This document shows, one piece after another, positions 1 to 11,760 of a stretch of 64,000 nucleotides of DNA. Below the pieces are notes generated by a model. That model was not told the origin of the DNA. It searched no databases and was given only the letters and a program-made list of their open reading frames with translations. Both the position numbers and the translations under genes were made by a program. Each line of letters opens with the position of its first letter. The first letter of the stretch is position 1. The DNA is taken from assembly GCA_905221605.1 (NCBI GenBank), contig CAJNDS010002013.1, positions 112,501-176,500 of the forward strand, read 5' to 3'. This DNA is from Symbiodinium natans (Eukaryota; Sar; Dinophyceae; Suessiales; Symbiodiniaceae).

Positions 1-838
1 GTTTAGGGTCTAGGGTTTAGGGTTGAGGGTCTAGGGTTTAGGGTTAGAGAACTGACCATGTAGGGCTCAGGGTTCGGGGTTTATAGGAAGGGGAGGAGGG
101 GGGGGGGGGAGGCTTTAGGGTTTGCATGGATGATCTTGCGCAAGTAGAAGCCAAGCCACATCCTATCTATCCGCATGGAAGAAGCCTTTCCAGTCCACCA
201 GCAATCCGAAGCCCTAAGCCTTACACCTTAAAAACCCTGAACCCTACACCCGAAACCCCAAACCCAGGACGGACGCCGGTTCAACGCCCCCCAAGCATAC
301 TTTTGCTCAGCATGAAGGGTTCACCCTAAACCCTAAACCCTAAACCCGAAACCCTAAACCCTAAACCCTAAACCCTAAACCCTAAAGTTGAGGGTTTAGG
401 TGAACTTCGGGAGTATAGGCTGCAGGAGGCTCGGAGTTGGTTGGGCTTAGAGTTTCGGCTTTAGGGTTTAGGGTTTAGGGTTTAGGGTATTGAACTTAGG
501 GGCGGGGGGGGGGGGGGGGGTAGATTGGAATTTTGCAAGTTGGCTCGAGGGCTTCGGTCTAGGTCTCAGGGTGAGAGAGGAGCCCAAACCCTAAACCCGA
601 AACCCGAAAACCCTAAACCCTAAACCCTAAACCCCAATTAAACCCGAAACCCGAAACCCGAAAACCCGACAACCCGAAAACCCTAAGCCACAGAAAATCC
701 TCACCCTAACCCTGAACCCTACCTAAACCCTATATAAACCGCAAACGTTCGGGGTACTTCTGGCTGAGGGCCTTGCTAGGCATGCCTTTCAACCATCCCG
801 AAGCTTTCCCACCAGGGAGTCTCTAATCTCTACTGTTC

Positions 839-892
839 CTATGCAACAGGTGACAGTGGAACACCAAATCTCGAAGTCCCTTCGTAAAGTTC
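839..892 (-). CDS. OPR-like gene, possible terminal exon
   Basis: ELYEGTSRFGVPLSPVA followed by TAG at 839-841, phase 0 entry, acceptor CCTGAG. Weak: the gene could instead continue past the left window edge. Confidence 0.35.
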   Translation of the reverse strand, partial: ELYEGTSRFGVPLSPVA

Positions 893-1101
893 CTCAGGGA
901 TTACAACTCTCTTTGTGTCATTTTCTCTTGTCGCTTATTGATAACCCTAAGCCCTAAGCCCTAAACCCTGAACCCTTGACCCCAAGCCCTAAACCCTGAA
1001 CCCTTGACCCTAAACCTAAACCCTAAGCCCGGAACCCGAAGCCTTTCACCCTGAACCCTCTCAGACCTCAGGGCTTAGATGGTGTTTGGGGCGTCTTGCG
1101 C

Positions 1102-1148
1102 CTGTCCCGTGGCTTCCGGAAGGCGGGTGACCAGATGGTCAGCCACGC
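1102..1148 (-). CDS. OPR-like gene exon
   Basis: VADHLVTRLPEATGQ after two bases. Acceptor CAGAGAG, GC donor CAG|GCGCAA. Confidence 0.52.
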
Positions 1149-1433
1149 CTCTCTGGGTTTAGGGTTGAGGGTCCAGGGTTTAGGGTTCAGGGTTTAGTGG
1201 TGTGTAGCATTTCATGTATTTTTAGGGTTTGTTCAACTCAGGGTTCAGTGGGTTCTACGGGGGGGGGGGGGGGGGGGATGGAAGATGGAAGGCTTCCTTC
1301 AGGAAATCCTAAAGCTGACCTCAGTTTTGGGTTTAGGGTTTGGGGTTTGGGGTTTGGGGCTTAGGGTTTTCGGGTCGAAGGTTCACTGGGGCTTCGCATA
1401 TCACCGAATACTTCATCCTTTCATTGGGTTCTA

Positions 1434-1534
1434 CCCTAAACCCTAAACCCTAAACCCTAAACCCTAAACCCTAAACCCTAAACCCTAAACCCTAAACCCT
1501 AAACCCTAAACCCTAAACCCTAAACCCTAAACCC
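1434..1534 (-). repeat. CCCTAAA array
   Basis: About 14 perfect units. Confidence 0.95.
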
Positions 1535-1894
1535 TCTTTTAACGGGCCATAGTAGAAGAATATTACAGGAAACCTTGAGGGGGTACAACCTAAAGGGTAC
1601 GAGTCTAAATCCCTTGAGGCGTTTAGGGATCCGGAAACGCAAAAACTTAAACCCTAAACCCTAAACCCTAAACCCTAAACCCTAAACCCTAAACCCTATA
1701 CTTATACTGTTGGTAAACCCCTACAGACTGGGACAGGGGTTAATAATCTGTAGGTCCACAACGCGAGCAGGAGACCTCGGACGAAGTCGTCGTCGCGGTC
1801 GAAGGTAACCTTGAGAAGTCCTAAACCTAAACAAACCCCAACCCTAAGCCCAATGTGGATCTTCCTGAACTTAGCATTCGGTTTAGGGTTCAGG

Positions 1895-1972
1895 GTTGGG
1901 ATGTTCCCCCTTGTACTAACAGTCCTAAATAGGGATTATAGAGGCCGGTAGTACAAGGAGGAACATCCCAAG
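1895..1972. mobile_element. MITE-like family E, full palindrome
   Basis: TTGGGATGTTCCCCCTTGTA on the left and its near complement TACAAGGAGGAACATCCCAA on the right; centre TAAATAGGGATTATAG. Confidence 0.82.
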
Positions 1973-2161
1973 TTTAGGGTTTCGCATTTGGGCTTCAGTG
2001 TAGGGTCTTGGATTTGGGATTTAGGGTTGAGCCCCGCCCAGAGGCTTGCGTCTGAATCGTTGGGTGTCTAGGGTCTACCTAAACCCTAAACCCTAAACCC
2101 TAAACCCTAAACCCTAAACCCTAAACCCTAAAACCCCAAAACCCCAAAACCCTAAACCCGC

Positions 2162-2247
2162 GTCTTCTGCATGCTGCAAGCCAAGCATCCAGGCCGAGTC
2201 CGTGAAGAAGGTTGGACATGTTCTGCCTCGGGTTCTTCGGGAAGTGC
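2162..2247 (-). CDS. OPR-like gene exon; acceptor side duplicated nearby
   Basis: One base and 28 codons, HFPKNPRQNMSNLLHGLGLD then AWLAACRR, plus C. Acceptor GATGTTAG, GC donor C|GCGGGT. The acceptor and first codons are repeated at 2377-2414 across a telomere-like array. Confidence 0.62.
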
Positions 2248-4609
2248 CTAACATCTGGGGGGTTAGGGTTTAGGGTTTAGGGTTTAGGGTTTAGGGTTTA
2301 GGGTTTATAATTAGGGTTTAGGGTTTAGGGTGTAGGGTGTAGGGTTTAGGGTTTAGGTTTACGGTTGAGGGGAACACATGTTCTGCCTCGGGTTCTTCGG
2401 GAAGCGCCTAACATTTAGGGCTTAAAGTCTCGAGCTTCGGGTCAAGGGGAACGGTCAAAACTCCTACACTCGCATAACTGCCCGACCGGTGCTCCCGCAA
2501 ACCCCCGAACCTAGGGGACGACATGAACCCTAAACGGGCTTATGGTCAATATACCTTAATAGGAGTTATGGTAGTACAGGGCATATGACCCCAATTTTAG
2601 GGTTCATTTGGTCCCCAAGCCCCACTCCTATACAATCCCCAGAGCCAACAACCCGAAACCCTAAACCCTAACCCCCAAACCCCAAACCCAAGGAAAGCTC
2701 AGGTTGCCAAGCAGGTGCAGGGTTAAGGGACTAGGGTTTAGGGTGTAGGTTTTGCGTAGAGGGTTTAGGTTATTCAGAGCACCCAACGCCCCTTACATAA
2801 CCGGAACAGTGATCCCTAAACCCCAACGGTTTAGGGTTTAGGGTTTAGGGTTTAGGGTTGAGGGTTTAGGGTTTAGGGTTTAGGGTTTAGGGTTTGGGCT
2901 CAGGCTTTTCGGCTCAGGGTTTCGGGCAGCGGGCTTAGTGACTAGGGTACGAGGGTGGTGGGCTTCGTGCAGGGTTTAGAGTTTGGGGTTTAGCGTTTAG
3001 GGTTTAGGGTTTTAGGGTTTAGGGTTTAGGGTGGCGGAGCATGGGGTGAATCAGGCGTTTCATTATCGGGTCCTGGCGGGAGGGGGATTCAAGTGCCAAG
3101 CTCCCTGAAGGTTCTTTAGGTTCCTTATAAACCCTAAACCTAAACCCTAAACCCTCATCCCTAAACCCTAAACCCTAAACCCTAAACCCTAAACCCTAAA
3201 CCCTAAACCCTAAACCCTAAACCCTAAACCCCCATGACGGCATTTGAAGACCCTATAAGTTTATGGTCTAGGGATCTTGCAGGCTCCGAGCATGTCAAAG
3301 CCAGAGCTCTCCGCGTTGGCTTAGCTCTTCACAAAATCTAAGCCGTAAACCCCAAACCCCAAACCACAAACCCTAAACCCTAAACCCGAAATCCGGCGAA
3401 CACTGAACTACTCTCAAGAACAAGCCCTTCACCGCGGATGTCGCAAGATCGAGTTGCGTGGTGAACTTGGGTAGCGCAGCAGGAACCTCCTGAGGTGGGT
3501 AGCTGCTTAGGGTTTCGTTGATAAGTTTAGGGTTTATGGTTTAGAGTTTAGGGTTTAGGGCTAAGGGTTTAGGGTTTAGGGTTTTGGGTTTAGGGTTTAG
3601 GGTTTAGGGTTTGGGGTTTCGGGTTTGGGGTTCATGTTCTAGGTTCCCCAGGAACCTAGGAAAAAACAGGGCACCTTTTTGGTGTAATTAGGTTCGCAAG
3701 GGAGCCTATGCCGAACAAAAGGGAATACGGGCACGACTGCACAGCTTCTTACACATGCAGAGGGAAGTTTAGGGTTTACAGGGTTTGGGGTTGTATTTCG
3801 TTTACCTAAACCCTAAACCCTAAACCCTAAACCCTAAACCCTAGGGTTTACAGGGTTTGGGGTTTTATTTGAAGCCTTAGGAGGGAAGCGACCAAGCTGA
3901 CTGTGTCCTGGATCCTGGAGACAGAGGCAAACAAAAACCAGGCTCTGAGGGGTTTACAGTTTTTTTTTGCATCCCTTGTAGGGCTTCGCAGTTTAGGGTT
4001 TAGGGTTTAGGGTTTAGGGTTTAGAGTTTAGTAGGGTTAGGGTTTAGGGTTTAGAGTTTAGTAGGGTTTAGGGTTTAGGGTTTAGGGTTTGGATGGGGGG
4101 GGGGGGGGGGGGGGGGGGGGGCGTCAAGGGCCTGGGGTTTAGGGCCATGGGGGCATGCATACTGCATACGCCACAGCAGAAGTGCGAACTTCGCTTCTGG
4201 GCCCGTCCGGGTTCAGGGTATAGCAGCCGGCACGTGCATCTCAAAAGGCACCCTGAGGTTTGACCCCGACAACCCCTTTAAAAACACATCCGATCTTCCC
4301 CCCCAAAAAAAAGATATCAACCCTGGAGGTCCGAAGGGTAACCTGATTCTGCCCAAAAAGCCCCGAAACCCTTATATAGAATGCGCAGACCTCCAGCCTC
4401 ATACACCCACCCGAAATGCTACCGCCACGGTTTAGGGTTTAGGGTTTGGGGTTTGGGGTTTGGGGTTTAGGGTTTAGGGTTTGGGGTTTAGGGATTAGGG
4501 TTTAGGGCCCCCATGTCGCGAAATCTCGACACCCTAAACTCCGAAACCGGTGCGTCTCAAAACCATGACTTCTCTTAGGACCATGAAATGACCTGGTGGG
4601 TCTTAGGCG

Positions 4610-4822
4610 CATATATATATATAGATTGATATATTGATATATGTATAGATGTATAACCAAAACCCTAAACCCTAAACCCTACCCCCCTAAACCCTACAAC
4701 CCTATAAATATACATACATATACACTTATGTATGTATTTACATATGTTTATATGTATATGTATATATATATATATATGTATGTATCTATATATATATATA
4801 TATATACATACATATGTATATA
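4610..4822. repeat. TA/GTATA microsatellites
   Basis: (TA)n and TATG-rich blocks with two CCCTAAA units between. No gene. Confidence 0.9.
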
Positions 4823-4845
4823 ATGCTGCAGGATGCTACAGAAAC

Positions 4846-4931
4846 TGACTGCTTTCTGAGTGAGCCCACCCTTCCTGCACCATGGCCGATAGCAGGTCGT
4901 GGTGCCTTCGGGTCACAAGCTGTTGAGAGAG
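4846..4931 (-). CDS. OPR-like gene exon
   Basis: Twenty-eight codons plus CA: LSQQLVTRRHHDLLSAMVQE and then GWAHSESS. Acceptor CCCGAG or, in the same frame, CAACAG; donor CA|GTTTCT. Reading through would meet a TAG, so splicing or termination happens here. The next exon joins in phase. Confidence 0.62.
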
Positions 4932-5059
4932 CTCGGGGAATCAAACTAAGCTCGAAAATAAGGCAACTTGAGATTAAGAGGGAGCAGGGTTTCGTGTCCA
5001 GGGCTTAGCGTTTAAGTCTAAACTCACAAGCCCCTACTTCTCGTTTCAAGCTTGTCCAA

Positions 5060-5290
5060 CCCGGTTCGATTTCGCAAAACCCTGCCAAAACCCCTTGCAA
5101 AAACGTGCAAAAGCAAAGGCAGAGATGGCCCGGGGTGTCCAGGGGCGACGCACTTGTCCGCGAATTGTTGGTGCTATTTTCGGCGCTTGTCAGCGAATTG
5201 CAATTGTGGGCATGCGTCCGCGGATTGTTGGTGCTTTGCCGCGAATTGTTGGCGCTTGTCCGCCAATTTTTGGCGCTAGAGCGCGAAGTC
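5060..5290 (+). repeat. GC-rich minisatellite, about 21-bp unit
   Basis: Degenerate copies of GCGAATTGTTGGCGCTTGTC; the short open frames in three phases are repeat products. Confidence 0.8.
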
Positions 5291-5559
5291 ATTAGCGGTT
5301 AAATATACATAGGTTAGAGAGGGTTTAGGGTTAGGGCTTAACCTCATCCCTCACCTGCGACCACTAAAGCCCCACTCCAACGACATGACGTCCTAGCGAA
5401 ACTCAACCCCTAAAACCCTGGAAGCTCTTGAAGCCCTTAGAACACCCAAACCCTAAACGGTCCGAAGCCCTACACCCTAAACCCGAAACCCTAAACCTAA
5501 ACCCTAAACCCTAAACCCTAAACCCTAAACCCTAAACCCTAAACCCTAATGTTCGTAAC

Positions 5560-5965
5560 GTATTAATAATACCCCCGGATTAGACCGGTCCACCTCCCGA
5601 AAATGCCCGCCCGTCCGATTAGTCAACCCCCCCGATTAGACCGGTCCTGGCCTCATGTGATTTTTTTTTTTGGATGAGATGTGTGCGAGCCCTCAAGCCC
5701 CAAACCCCTAAACCCCAAACCCTCAACTAGTGAACTCCCCCCACCGATTGGGTCGGAATTGCCCTCAAGTAGATTCCAAGAGATTTCTTTTGAGGATGAC
5801 ATGCTTGTGACTCTACTGCCCTAAGTCCCAAACCCTCAACTAGTGAACTCCCCCCCCGATCGGACCGGACCTGCCCTCATGTACACTTTTTTGAGGAAGC
5901 CCTCGAGCCCTAAACCCCAAACCCTCAACTATAGGGAACTCCCCTCCCGATTAGACCGGACGTGC
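5560..5965 (+). repeat. Tandem repeat with CCGATTAGACCGG core
   Basis: Five degenerate copies of a unit with CCCCCCGATTAGACCGG, CCTGCCCTCATG and AAACCCTCAACTAGTGAACT. Confidence 0.85.
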
Positions 5966-6119
5966 CCTCATGAGGATGTTGTAAGGGTGACACGATGATC
6001 CTTATGTTTGCTGCGAGCTCATCTCCAAGTGCTCTCACCAATCAGCTAGCATGGCTCCCACTCATGCTGCAAAAGACGACGACGACTACTACGGCCACTA
6101 CTTCCGATTCTAACTACCA

Positions 6120-7105
6120 AAACAAGCAGCAATAAGAAAATCCCAAGCCTGAATTATCTTTAAAAACCGTTTTCTCATGGCTTCTAAGAGTATCCCTGTT
6201 CGGCCCCTGGCCCACCCGATTAATTCGCAGCCCTCGATTAATGCGGGCCTCGGCCCGGGAACCTTTAAACAAGCCAGCTCCAAGCTTCGAGCCTCCAAAG
6301 CAAGCAGCAGCAGCCACAAAATTCCAAAATCCCAAGCCTTCCGGAACAGATGGTTTTGAATTGAAAATCTATCTAGAAAAACCATTTTCCCAAGGTTTCT
6401 AAGGTATCCCTTTTCGGCCCCTGACCCACCCGATTAATTCGTGGCCCTCGATTAATGCGGGCCTCGGCCTGGGAACCTTGAAAAAAGGCAGCTCCAAGCT
6501 TCGGGTCTCCAAAGCAAGCAAGCAGCAGTCACAAAATTCCAAAATCCCAAGCCTTCAGGAACAGATGGTTTTGAATTGAAAATTTATCTAGAAAAACCAT
6601 TTTCCCAAGGTTTCTAAGGGTATCCCTTTTCGGCCCCTATCCTACCCGATTAATTCGTGGCCCTCGATTAATGCGGGCCTCGGCCTGAGAACCTTTAAAA
6701 AAGCTAGCTCCAAGCTTCGGGTCTCCAAAGCAAGCAGCAGCCCCAAAATTACAAAATTCCAGGCCTTCAGGAACAGATAATTTTGAATTGAAAATCCATC
6801 TACAAAACCATTTTCTTAATGTTTCTAAGGATATCCCTTTTCGGCCTCGACTAATGCGGCCCGGGAACCTTTAAACAAGCCAGCTCCAAGCTTCGAGCCT
6901 CCAAAGCAAGCAGCAGCCCCAAAATTACAAAATTCCAAGCCTTCAGGAACAGATAATTTTGAACTGAAAATCCATCTAAAAAACCATTTTCTCAAGGTTT
7001 CTAAGGGTATCCCTTTTCGGCCCCTAGCCCACCCGATTAATTCGTGGCCCTCGATTAATGCGGGCCTCGGCCTGAGAACCTTTAAAAAAGCTAGCTCCAA
7101 GCTTC
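6120..7105 (+). repeat. Satellite A, about 218-bp unit, five copies
   Basis: Each copy has CCCACCCGATTAATTCGTGG, CCAGCTCCAAGCTTCG and AACCATTTTCTCAAGGTTTC. The fourth copy is shortened. Long ORFs here repeat with the unit and are not genes. Confidence 0.92.
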
Positions 7106-8352
7106 GGGTCTCCAAAGCAAAAGGCCCCTGCACCAGGAGTTGATCCAAATGCGCCAATTCCCAATGAACTCACACAGCGCTTATAATTGCGGCTTGGAGG
7201 GTCCCGAAACTCCCAAAACCGCTTCAGCAAGGCTTGTTAAAGCCTTCTGCAAAGCCTTCAAAATATCCTTGCGCAGGCTTTGAGCCGCTTGGACAAGCCT
7301 TGTAAATGGCTTTGCGAAGGCTTTTGCAAGGTCCCAAAAGGTCCCCTACTCCAGGATTTGATCCAAATGTGCCCATTCCCAATGAACTCATACAAACCTT
7401 ACCAATTGCGGCTTGGAAGGTCCAGACGCTTGTTAAAGCCTTCTGCAAGCCTTCACATTATCCTTGCAAAGGCTGGACAAGCCTTGTCAATGGCTTTCTG
7501 AAGGCTTTTGGAAAGTCCCAAAAGGTCCCTGCATTAGGATTTGATCCAAATGTGCCAATTCCCAATCAACTCATACAGCGATTTCCAATTGCGGCTTGGA
7601 GGGTCCCGAAACTCCCAAAACGGCTTTAGCGAGGCTTGTTAAAGCCTTCTGCAAGACTTCAAAATATCCTTGCAAAGGGTTTGAGCCACTTGGACAAGCC
7701 TTGTAAATGGCTTTCTGAAGGCTTTTGGAAAGTCCCAAAAGGTCCCTGCATTAGGATTTGATCCAAATGTGCCAATTCCCAATTAATTCATACAGCGCTT
7801 TCCAATTGCGGCTTGGAGGGTCCCGAAACTCCCAAAACGGCTTCAGCGAGGCTTGTTAAAGCCTTCTGCAAGCCTTCAAAATATCCTTGCAAAGGCTTTG
7901 AGCCACTTGGACAAGCCTTGTGAATGGCTTTACGAAGGCTTTTGGAAGGTCCCAAAAGGTCCCTGCACCAGGATTTGAGCCAAATGCGCCAAAACCCAAT
8001 GAACTCACACAGCGCTTTCCAATTGCGGCTTGGAGGGTCCCGAAACTCCCAAAACGGCCTCAGCAAGGCTTGTTAATTACCTTCTGCAAGCCTTCAAAAT
8101 ATCCTTGCAAAGGCTTTGAGCCACTTGGACAAGCCTTGTAGATGGCTTTCTGAAGGCTTTTGGAAGGTCCCAAAAGGTCCCTGCATCAGGATTTGATCCA
8201 AATGTGCCAATTCCCGATTAACTCATACAGCGCTTTCCAATTGCGGCTTGGAGGGTCCCGAAACTCCCAAAACGGCTTCAGCAAGGCTTGTTAATTACCT
8301 TCTGCAAGCCTTCAAAATATCCTTGCAAAGGCTTTGAGCCACTTGGACTTCT
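7106..8352 (+). repeat. Satellite B, about 217-bp unit, six copies
   Basis: Unit contains CAATTGCGGCTTGGAGGGTC, AAGCCTTCTGCAAGCCTTCA and GGATTTGATCCAAATGTGCC. It follows satellite A directly at a sharp junction near 7118 and breaks off near 8350 before the assembly gap. Confidence 0.92.
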
Positions 8353-8453
8353 TTACTTCCTGTTGATCAAAACGTGCCGAGTCTGTTTGGGGTTTCGAGG
8401 GCTTTCAGAACGGCTTGAAGAAGGCCCACTGACGGGGTTTGGGGAGTCCCCAT

Positions 8454-8576
8454 NNNNNNNNNNNNNNNNNNNNNNNNNNNNNNNNNNNNNNNNNNNNNNN
8501 NNNNNNNNNNNNNNNNNNNNNNNNNNNNNNNNNNNNNNNNNNNNNNNNNNNNNCCCCCCCCCCCCCCCCCCCCCCC
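8454..8576. other. Assembly gap (100 N) followed by a poly-C tract
   Basis: Exactly 100 N at 8454-8553, then 23 C. The gap size is conventional; real length is unknown. Open frames crossing it are meaningless. Confidence 0.98.
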
Positions 8577-9214
8577 GAAGCCCCTAAACCCCAAACTCCT
8601 GAAGTCCTCCACTACAGCCCTGACCCCAAACCCTAGCACCTCAAAGCCCTGAAACTGCCAACTCCTAAGCCCTCTATAACTGTTCATGGTTGGGAGAGTA
8701 TGGTTTAGGGTTTAGGGTTTAGGGTTTAGGGTTTGGGGTTTAGGGTTTAGGGTTTAGGGTGAGGGTTTAGGGTAAAAACTCAAACTTCTATTCCTTTTTG
8801 AGTTTAAGTACCCCAAAAACTAAAAATGTTACCCCACTATGACAAAGCAGATGGGACATAGACCCTAAACCGTAAGTCACTACACCCAAACCCCTAGCGT
8901 TCCGAAACCCCTAACCCGAAATCCTACACCCCTATAGAACACCCCAACAAAGCCCCCAAACCAGTCTAAGCCGCTGAACCCTTAAACCCCTAAAACCCTC
9001 AAACCCTACATCCAAAACCCCTAAGAACCCCAAACCACGCACAACCCCGAAAGCCCCTCAACCCCTAAAATCCCTAGACGCTAAACCTCTTCAAGCCCCA
9101 AACAGCACAAAACCCCGAAAGCCCGAAACCCCAACCCCGCAAACCCAAAACCCGGGAAGCCCCAAACACCCTAAACCCTAAACCCGAAAGCCCGAACCAG
9201 TTGGCTCCTTCCAC

Positions 9215-9273
9215 CAAATGGGCAGCCAGGGCGTTCAGGTACGGGTCGTGGCGCCACTTGAGCAAAGCCATGC
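9215..9273 (-). CDS. OPR-like gene exon
   Basis: Two bases and MALLKWRHDPYLNALAAHL. Acceptor TTAAGCAG, donor TTG|GTGGAA. The internal Met is not the gene start. Confidence 0.7.
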
Positions 9274-9485
9274 CTGCTTAATTGGGGTTTAAGGTTTGGG
9301 GTTTGGGGTTTAGGGGTTAGGGCTGGGGATTTGGGGTTTGCTGATATCATCTATCATAGGGTTTTGCAGGAGCTCTTCGGAACCCCTTAATGCTCACTTG
9401 CCTTTACTCAACCCTAAACCCTAAACCCTAATCCCCTAAAAGGGGTTTCGAGTGTGGGACAGATGCTCAGGTGCCACCGATGCTC

Positions 9486-9531
9486 CATAGGTCAGGTTGT
9501 CCAGCTCCTGCGTCTTGAAGCGCCAAAAGTC
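9486..9531 (-). CDS. OPR-like gene exon with GA donor
   Basis: DFWRFKTQELDNLTY plus G. Acceptor TCTGCTGCAG. The donor TATG|GAGCAT is GA type and is needed to join as NLTYGMALLKW; the nearby ATCG|GTGGCA would break phase. Confidence 0.64.
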
Positions 9532-10045
9532 CTGCAGCAGAGTAGGGCTTTGGGGTATAGTAGTATGCCTCTTCATATAGGTAAACGGGAATACTACTAG
9601 CAACTCTTCCGACCCCTAAATCGCGCCTAAACCCTAAACCCTAAACCCTAAACCCTAAACCCTAAACCCTAAACCCTAAAAGTCTACCGTAGGGCTTTGC
9701 TGGGCTCTTGGCTGCATGAGCCGAGGCTGCTCCAAGTAGGCAAGCGCAGGAAGCCCTCAACCCTCAACCCTAACCCATGAATTGCTGAAGAACCCCCAAA
9801 ACATACAAATATTCTTCCATATAATATATGTATATGTATATATGTTGATAAATCAATACATAAATACATATATATATATATGTATATGTATGCATATGGC
9901 TTTACATTGTTGTTCATTGGTCTTAAGAAAATTGTAGTAAACCCTTTCCACGACAGCCGCTGTCCGCCATGGCAAAGTCGGCGCAGCGCTGGAGGACCTG
10001 TGCAGTCCAAGCTTGAAGGTAAGGCATTCAGACAAGAAGGTTAGC

Positions 10046-10152
10046 GTTTAGGGTTTAGGGTTTAGGGTTTAGGGTTTAGGGTTTAGGGTTTAGGGTTTAG
10101 GGTTTAGGGTTTAGGGTTTAGGGTTTAGGGTTTAGGGTTTAGGGTTTAGGGC
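10046..10152 (+). repeat. TTTAGGG array
   Basis: About 15 perfect units. Confidence 0.95.
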
Positions 10153-10314
10153 CTAGGGATTTCCCAAGCTACCTCAGGGTACTTTGGGGTGTTGGGAGGG
10201 CTTAGGGCTTCAGGGCTCTTTGGTTTGGGGCTTTCGGGTTTGAGGCTGGCCCCTGTATGATGAAGCTGAATAACCCCACCACCCACCCCAAACCCTAAAC
10301 CCTGAACCCTGAAC

Positions 10315-10490
10315 CCTAAACCCTAAACCCTAAACCCTAAAACCTAAACCCTAAACCCCCCTAAACCCTAAACCCTAAACCCTAAACCCTAAACCCTAAA
10401 CCCTAAACCCTAAACCCTAAACCCTAAACCCTAAACCCTAAACCCTAAACCCTAAACCCTAAACCCTAAACCCTAAACCCTAAACCCTAA
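10315..10490 (-). repeat. CCCTAAA array at intron start of the OPR-like gene
   Basis: About 24 units with a few interruptions, ending 9 bp from the exon at 10499. Confidence 0.95.
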
Positions 10491-10498
10491 ATGCCCAC

Positions 10499-10610
10499 CC
10501 TACGGAGGGCTCCGCTCAGCAAGTGATGCTTCTGGGCCTCTTCCCGCTTGAAGCCGAGCTTGCCAAAGGTGTACACCATGTTCGAAACCTTACAGGACTT
10601 GGGATGCAGC
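10499..10610 (-). CDS. OPR-like gene exon
   Basis: One base and 37 codons: LHPKSCKVSNMVYTFGKLGF and then KREEAQKHHLLSGALRR. Acceptor CCTACAG, donor AGG|GTGGGC (C|GTAGGG six bases earlier is possible but breaks phase). CCCTAAA ends 9 bp to the left; TTTAGGG begins 6 bp to the right. Confidence 0.74.
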
Positions 10611-11145
10611 CTGTAGGGTTTAGGGTTTAGGGTTTACGGGGGTTAGGGCCTCCAAACCCTAAACCCTAAACCCTTAGACTCCTGAAGCACCTAAGCCCCG
10701 CAAGCCCCTGATCTGCCACAGGCCCGAAACCCAAAACCTGAAAACCCGGCAACTGCAAACCCATGAAAGAAAACCTAAACCCTAAACCCTAAACCCTAAA
10801 CCCTAAGCCCTAAACCCTAAACCTTAAACCCTAAATCCTAAATCCGAAACCCTAACCCTAAACCCTTAACCCTAAACCCTAAGCCCTAAACACCCCAAAA
10901 GCAATACAAGCCCTACAAGCCCTAAAAGCTTGAAAAGCCTACAAAACCCTCGAAAGTGTTCAAATCCTTCCAGCCGTTCAACCCCAAACATCCCTCAAAA
11001 TCTTTTCTTACACCGAAACCCTAAAACCCTAAACCCTAAACCCCAAACCCCAAACCCCAACCCGAAACCCTAAACCCTAAGCCCTAAACCCTAAACCCTA
11101 AACCCTAAGGACAGGAGCCATCTGACTTAGGGATCGACGAGTCGC

Positions 11146-11186
11146 CTGCTGAGACTCCAGCCGGCGACCATTGCGTGCCAGTGCGC
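11146..11186 (-). CDS. OPR-like gene exon (41 bp)
   Basis: AHWHAMVAGWSLS plus AG, phase 0 to 2. Acceptor CACTGAG, GC donor AGCAG|GCGACT. Supported by phase on both sides. Confidence 0.55.
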
Positions 11187-11209
11187 CTCAGTGAGAGTTT
11201 ATTGCGCTT

Positions 11210-11760
11210 AGGGTTTAGGGTTTAGGGTTTAGGGTTTAGGGTTAGGTGTTTAGGGTTTAGGGTTAGGGGTTTAGGGTTAGGGGTTTAGGGTTTGGGGTTT
11301 AGGGGGTTAGGGTTAGGGCTTAGGGTTTAGGGTTTAACAGTGGGGCTTCGGGTTCAGGGTTTACTGCAGGGTTCGAACGTCAGGTTTCCCAGTAACCTAG
11401 GAGTAAAGCCGGCAGTCCATTTTGTTTAGTAGGGGTCCAAATCCCTCCGGAGCATCCTAGGGTTTAGGGTTTAGGGTCTAGGGTTTAGGGTTTAGGCTTA
11501 GGGCTGCGGGGGCTTGAAGGGCTTGGGGTTAAGGGTTTAGGGTTTAGGGTTAAGGGTTTAGGGTTTAGGGTTTAGGGTTAGGGTTTAGGGTTTAGGGTTT
11601 AGGGTTTAGGGTTTAGGGTTTAGGGTTTAGGGTTTAAGGGTTTAGGGTTTAGGGTTTAAGGGTTAAGGGTTAAGAGTTAAGGGTTAAGGGTTAAGGGTTA
11701 AGGGTTAAGGGTTACGGTTAAGGGTTAAGGGTTTAGGGTTTAGGGTTTGGGGTTTAGGGT
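11210..11760 (+). repeat. TTTAGGG region with homogenised TTAAGGG block
   Basis: Mixed arrays. At about 11655-11725 the unit switches to a run of AAGGGTT, a variant repeated about ten times. A short unique island lies at about 11340-11455. Confidence 0.9.

Noticed and set aside
1-3000. A true chromosome end
   Set aside because: Arrays here alternate orientation and are mixed with unique sequence; no uniform terminal array.
6110-8141. ORFs of 68-110 codons in the satellite regions
   Set aside because: Repeat with the 217-218 bp unit, in several frames and both strands; no codon bias.
6120-8352. CRISPR-like array
   Set aside because: Units are over 200 bp, with no short repeat and unique spacer pattern; eukaryotic satellite.
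8288-8687. ORFs crossing the N gap
   Set aside because: They contain unknown residues and homopolymer proline or glycine; artefacts of the gap.
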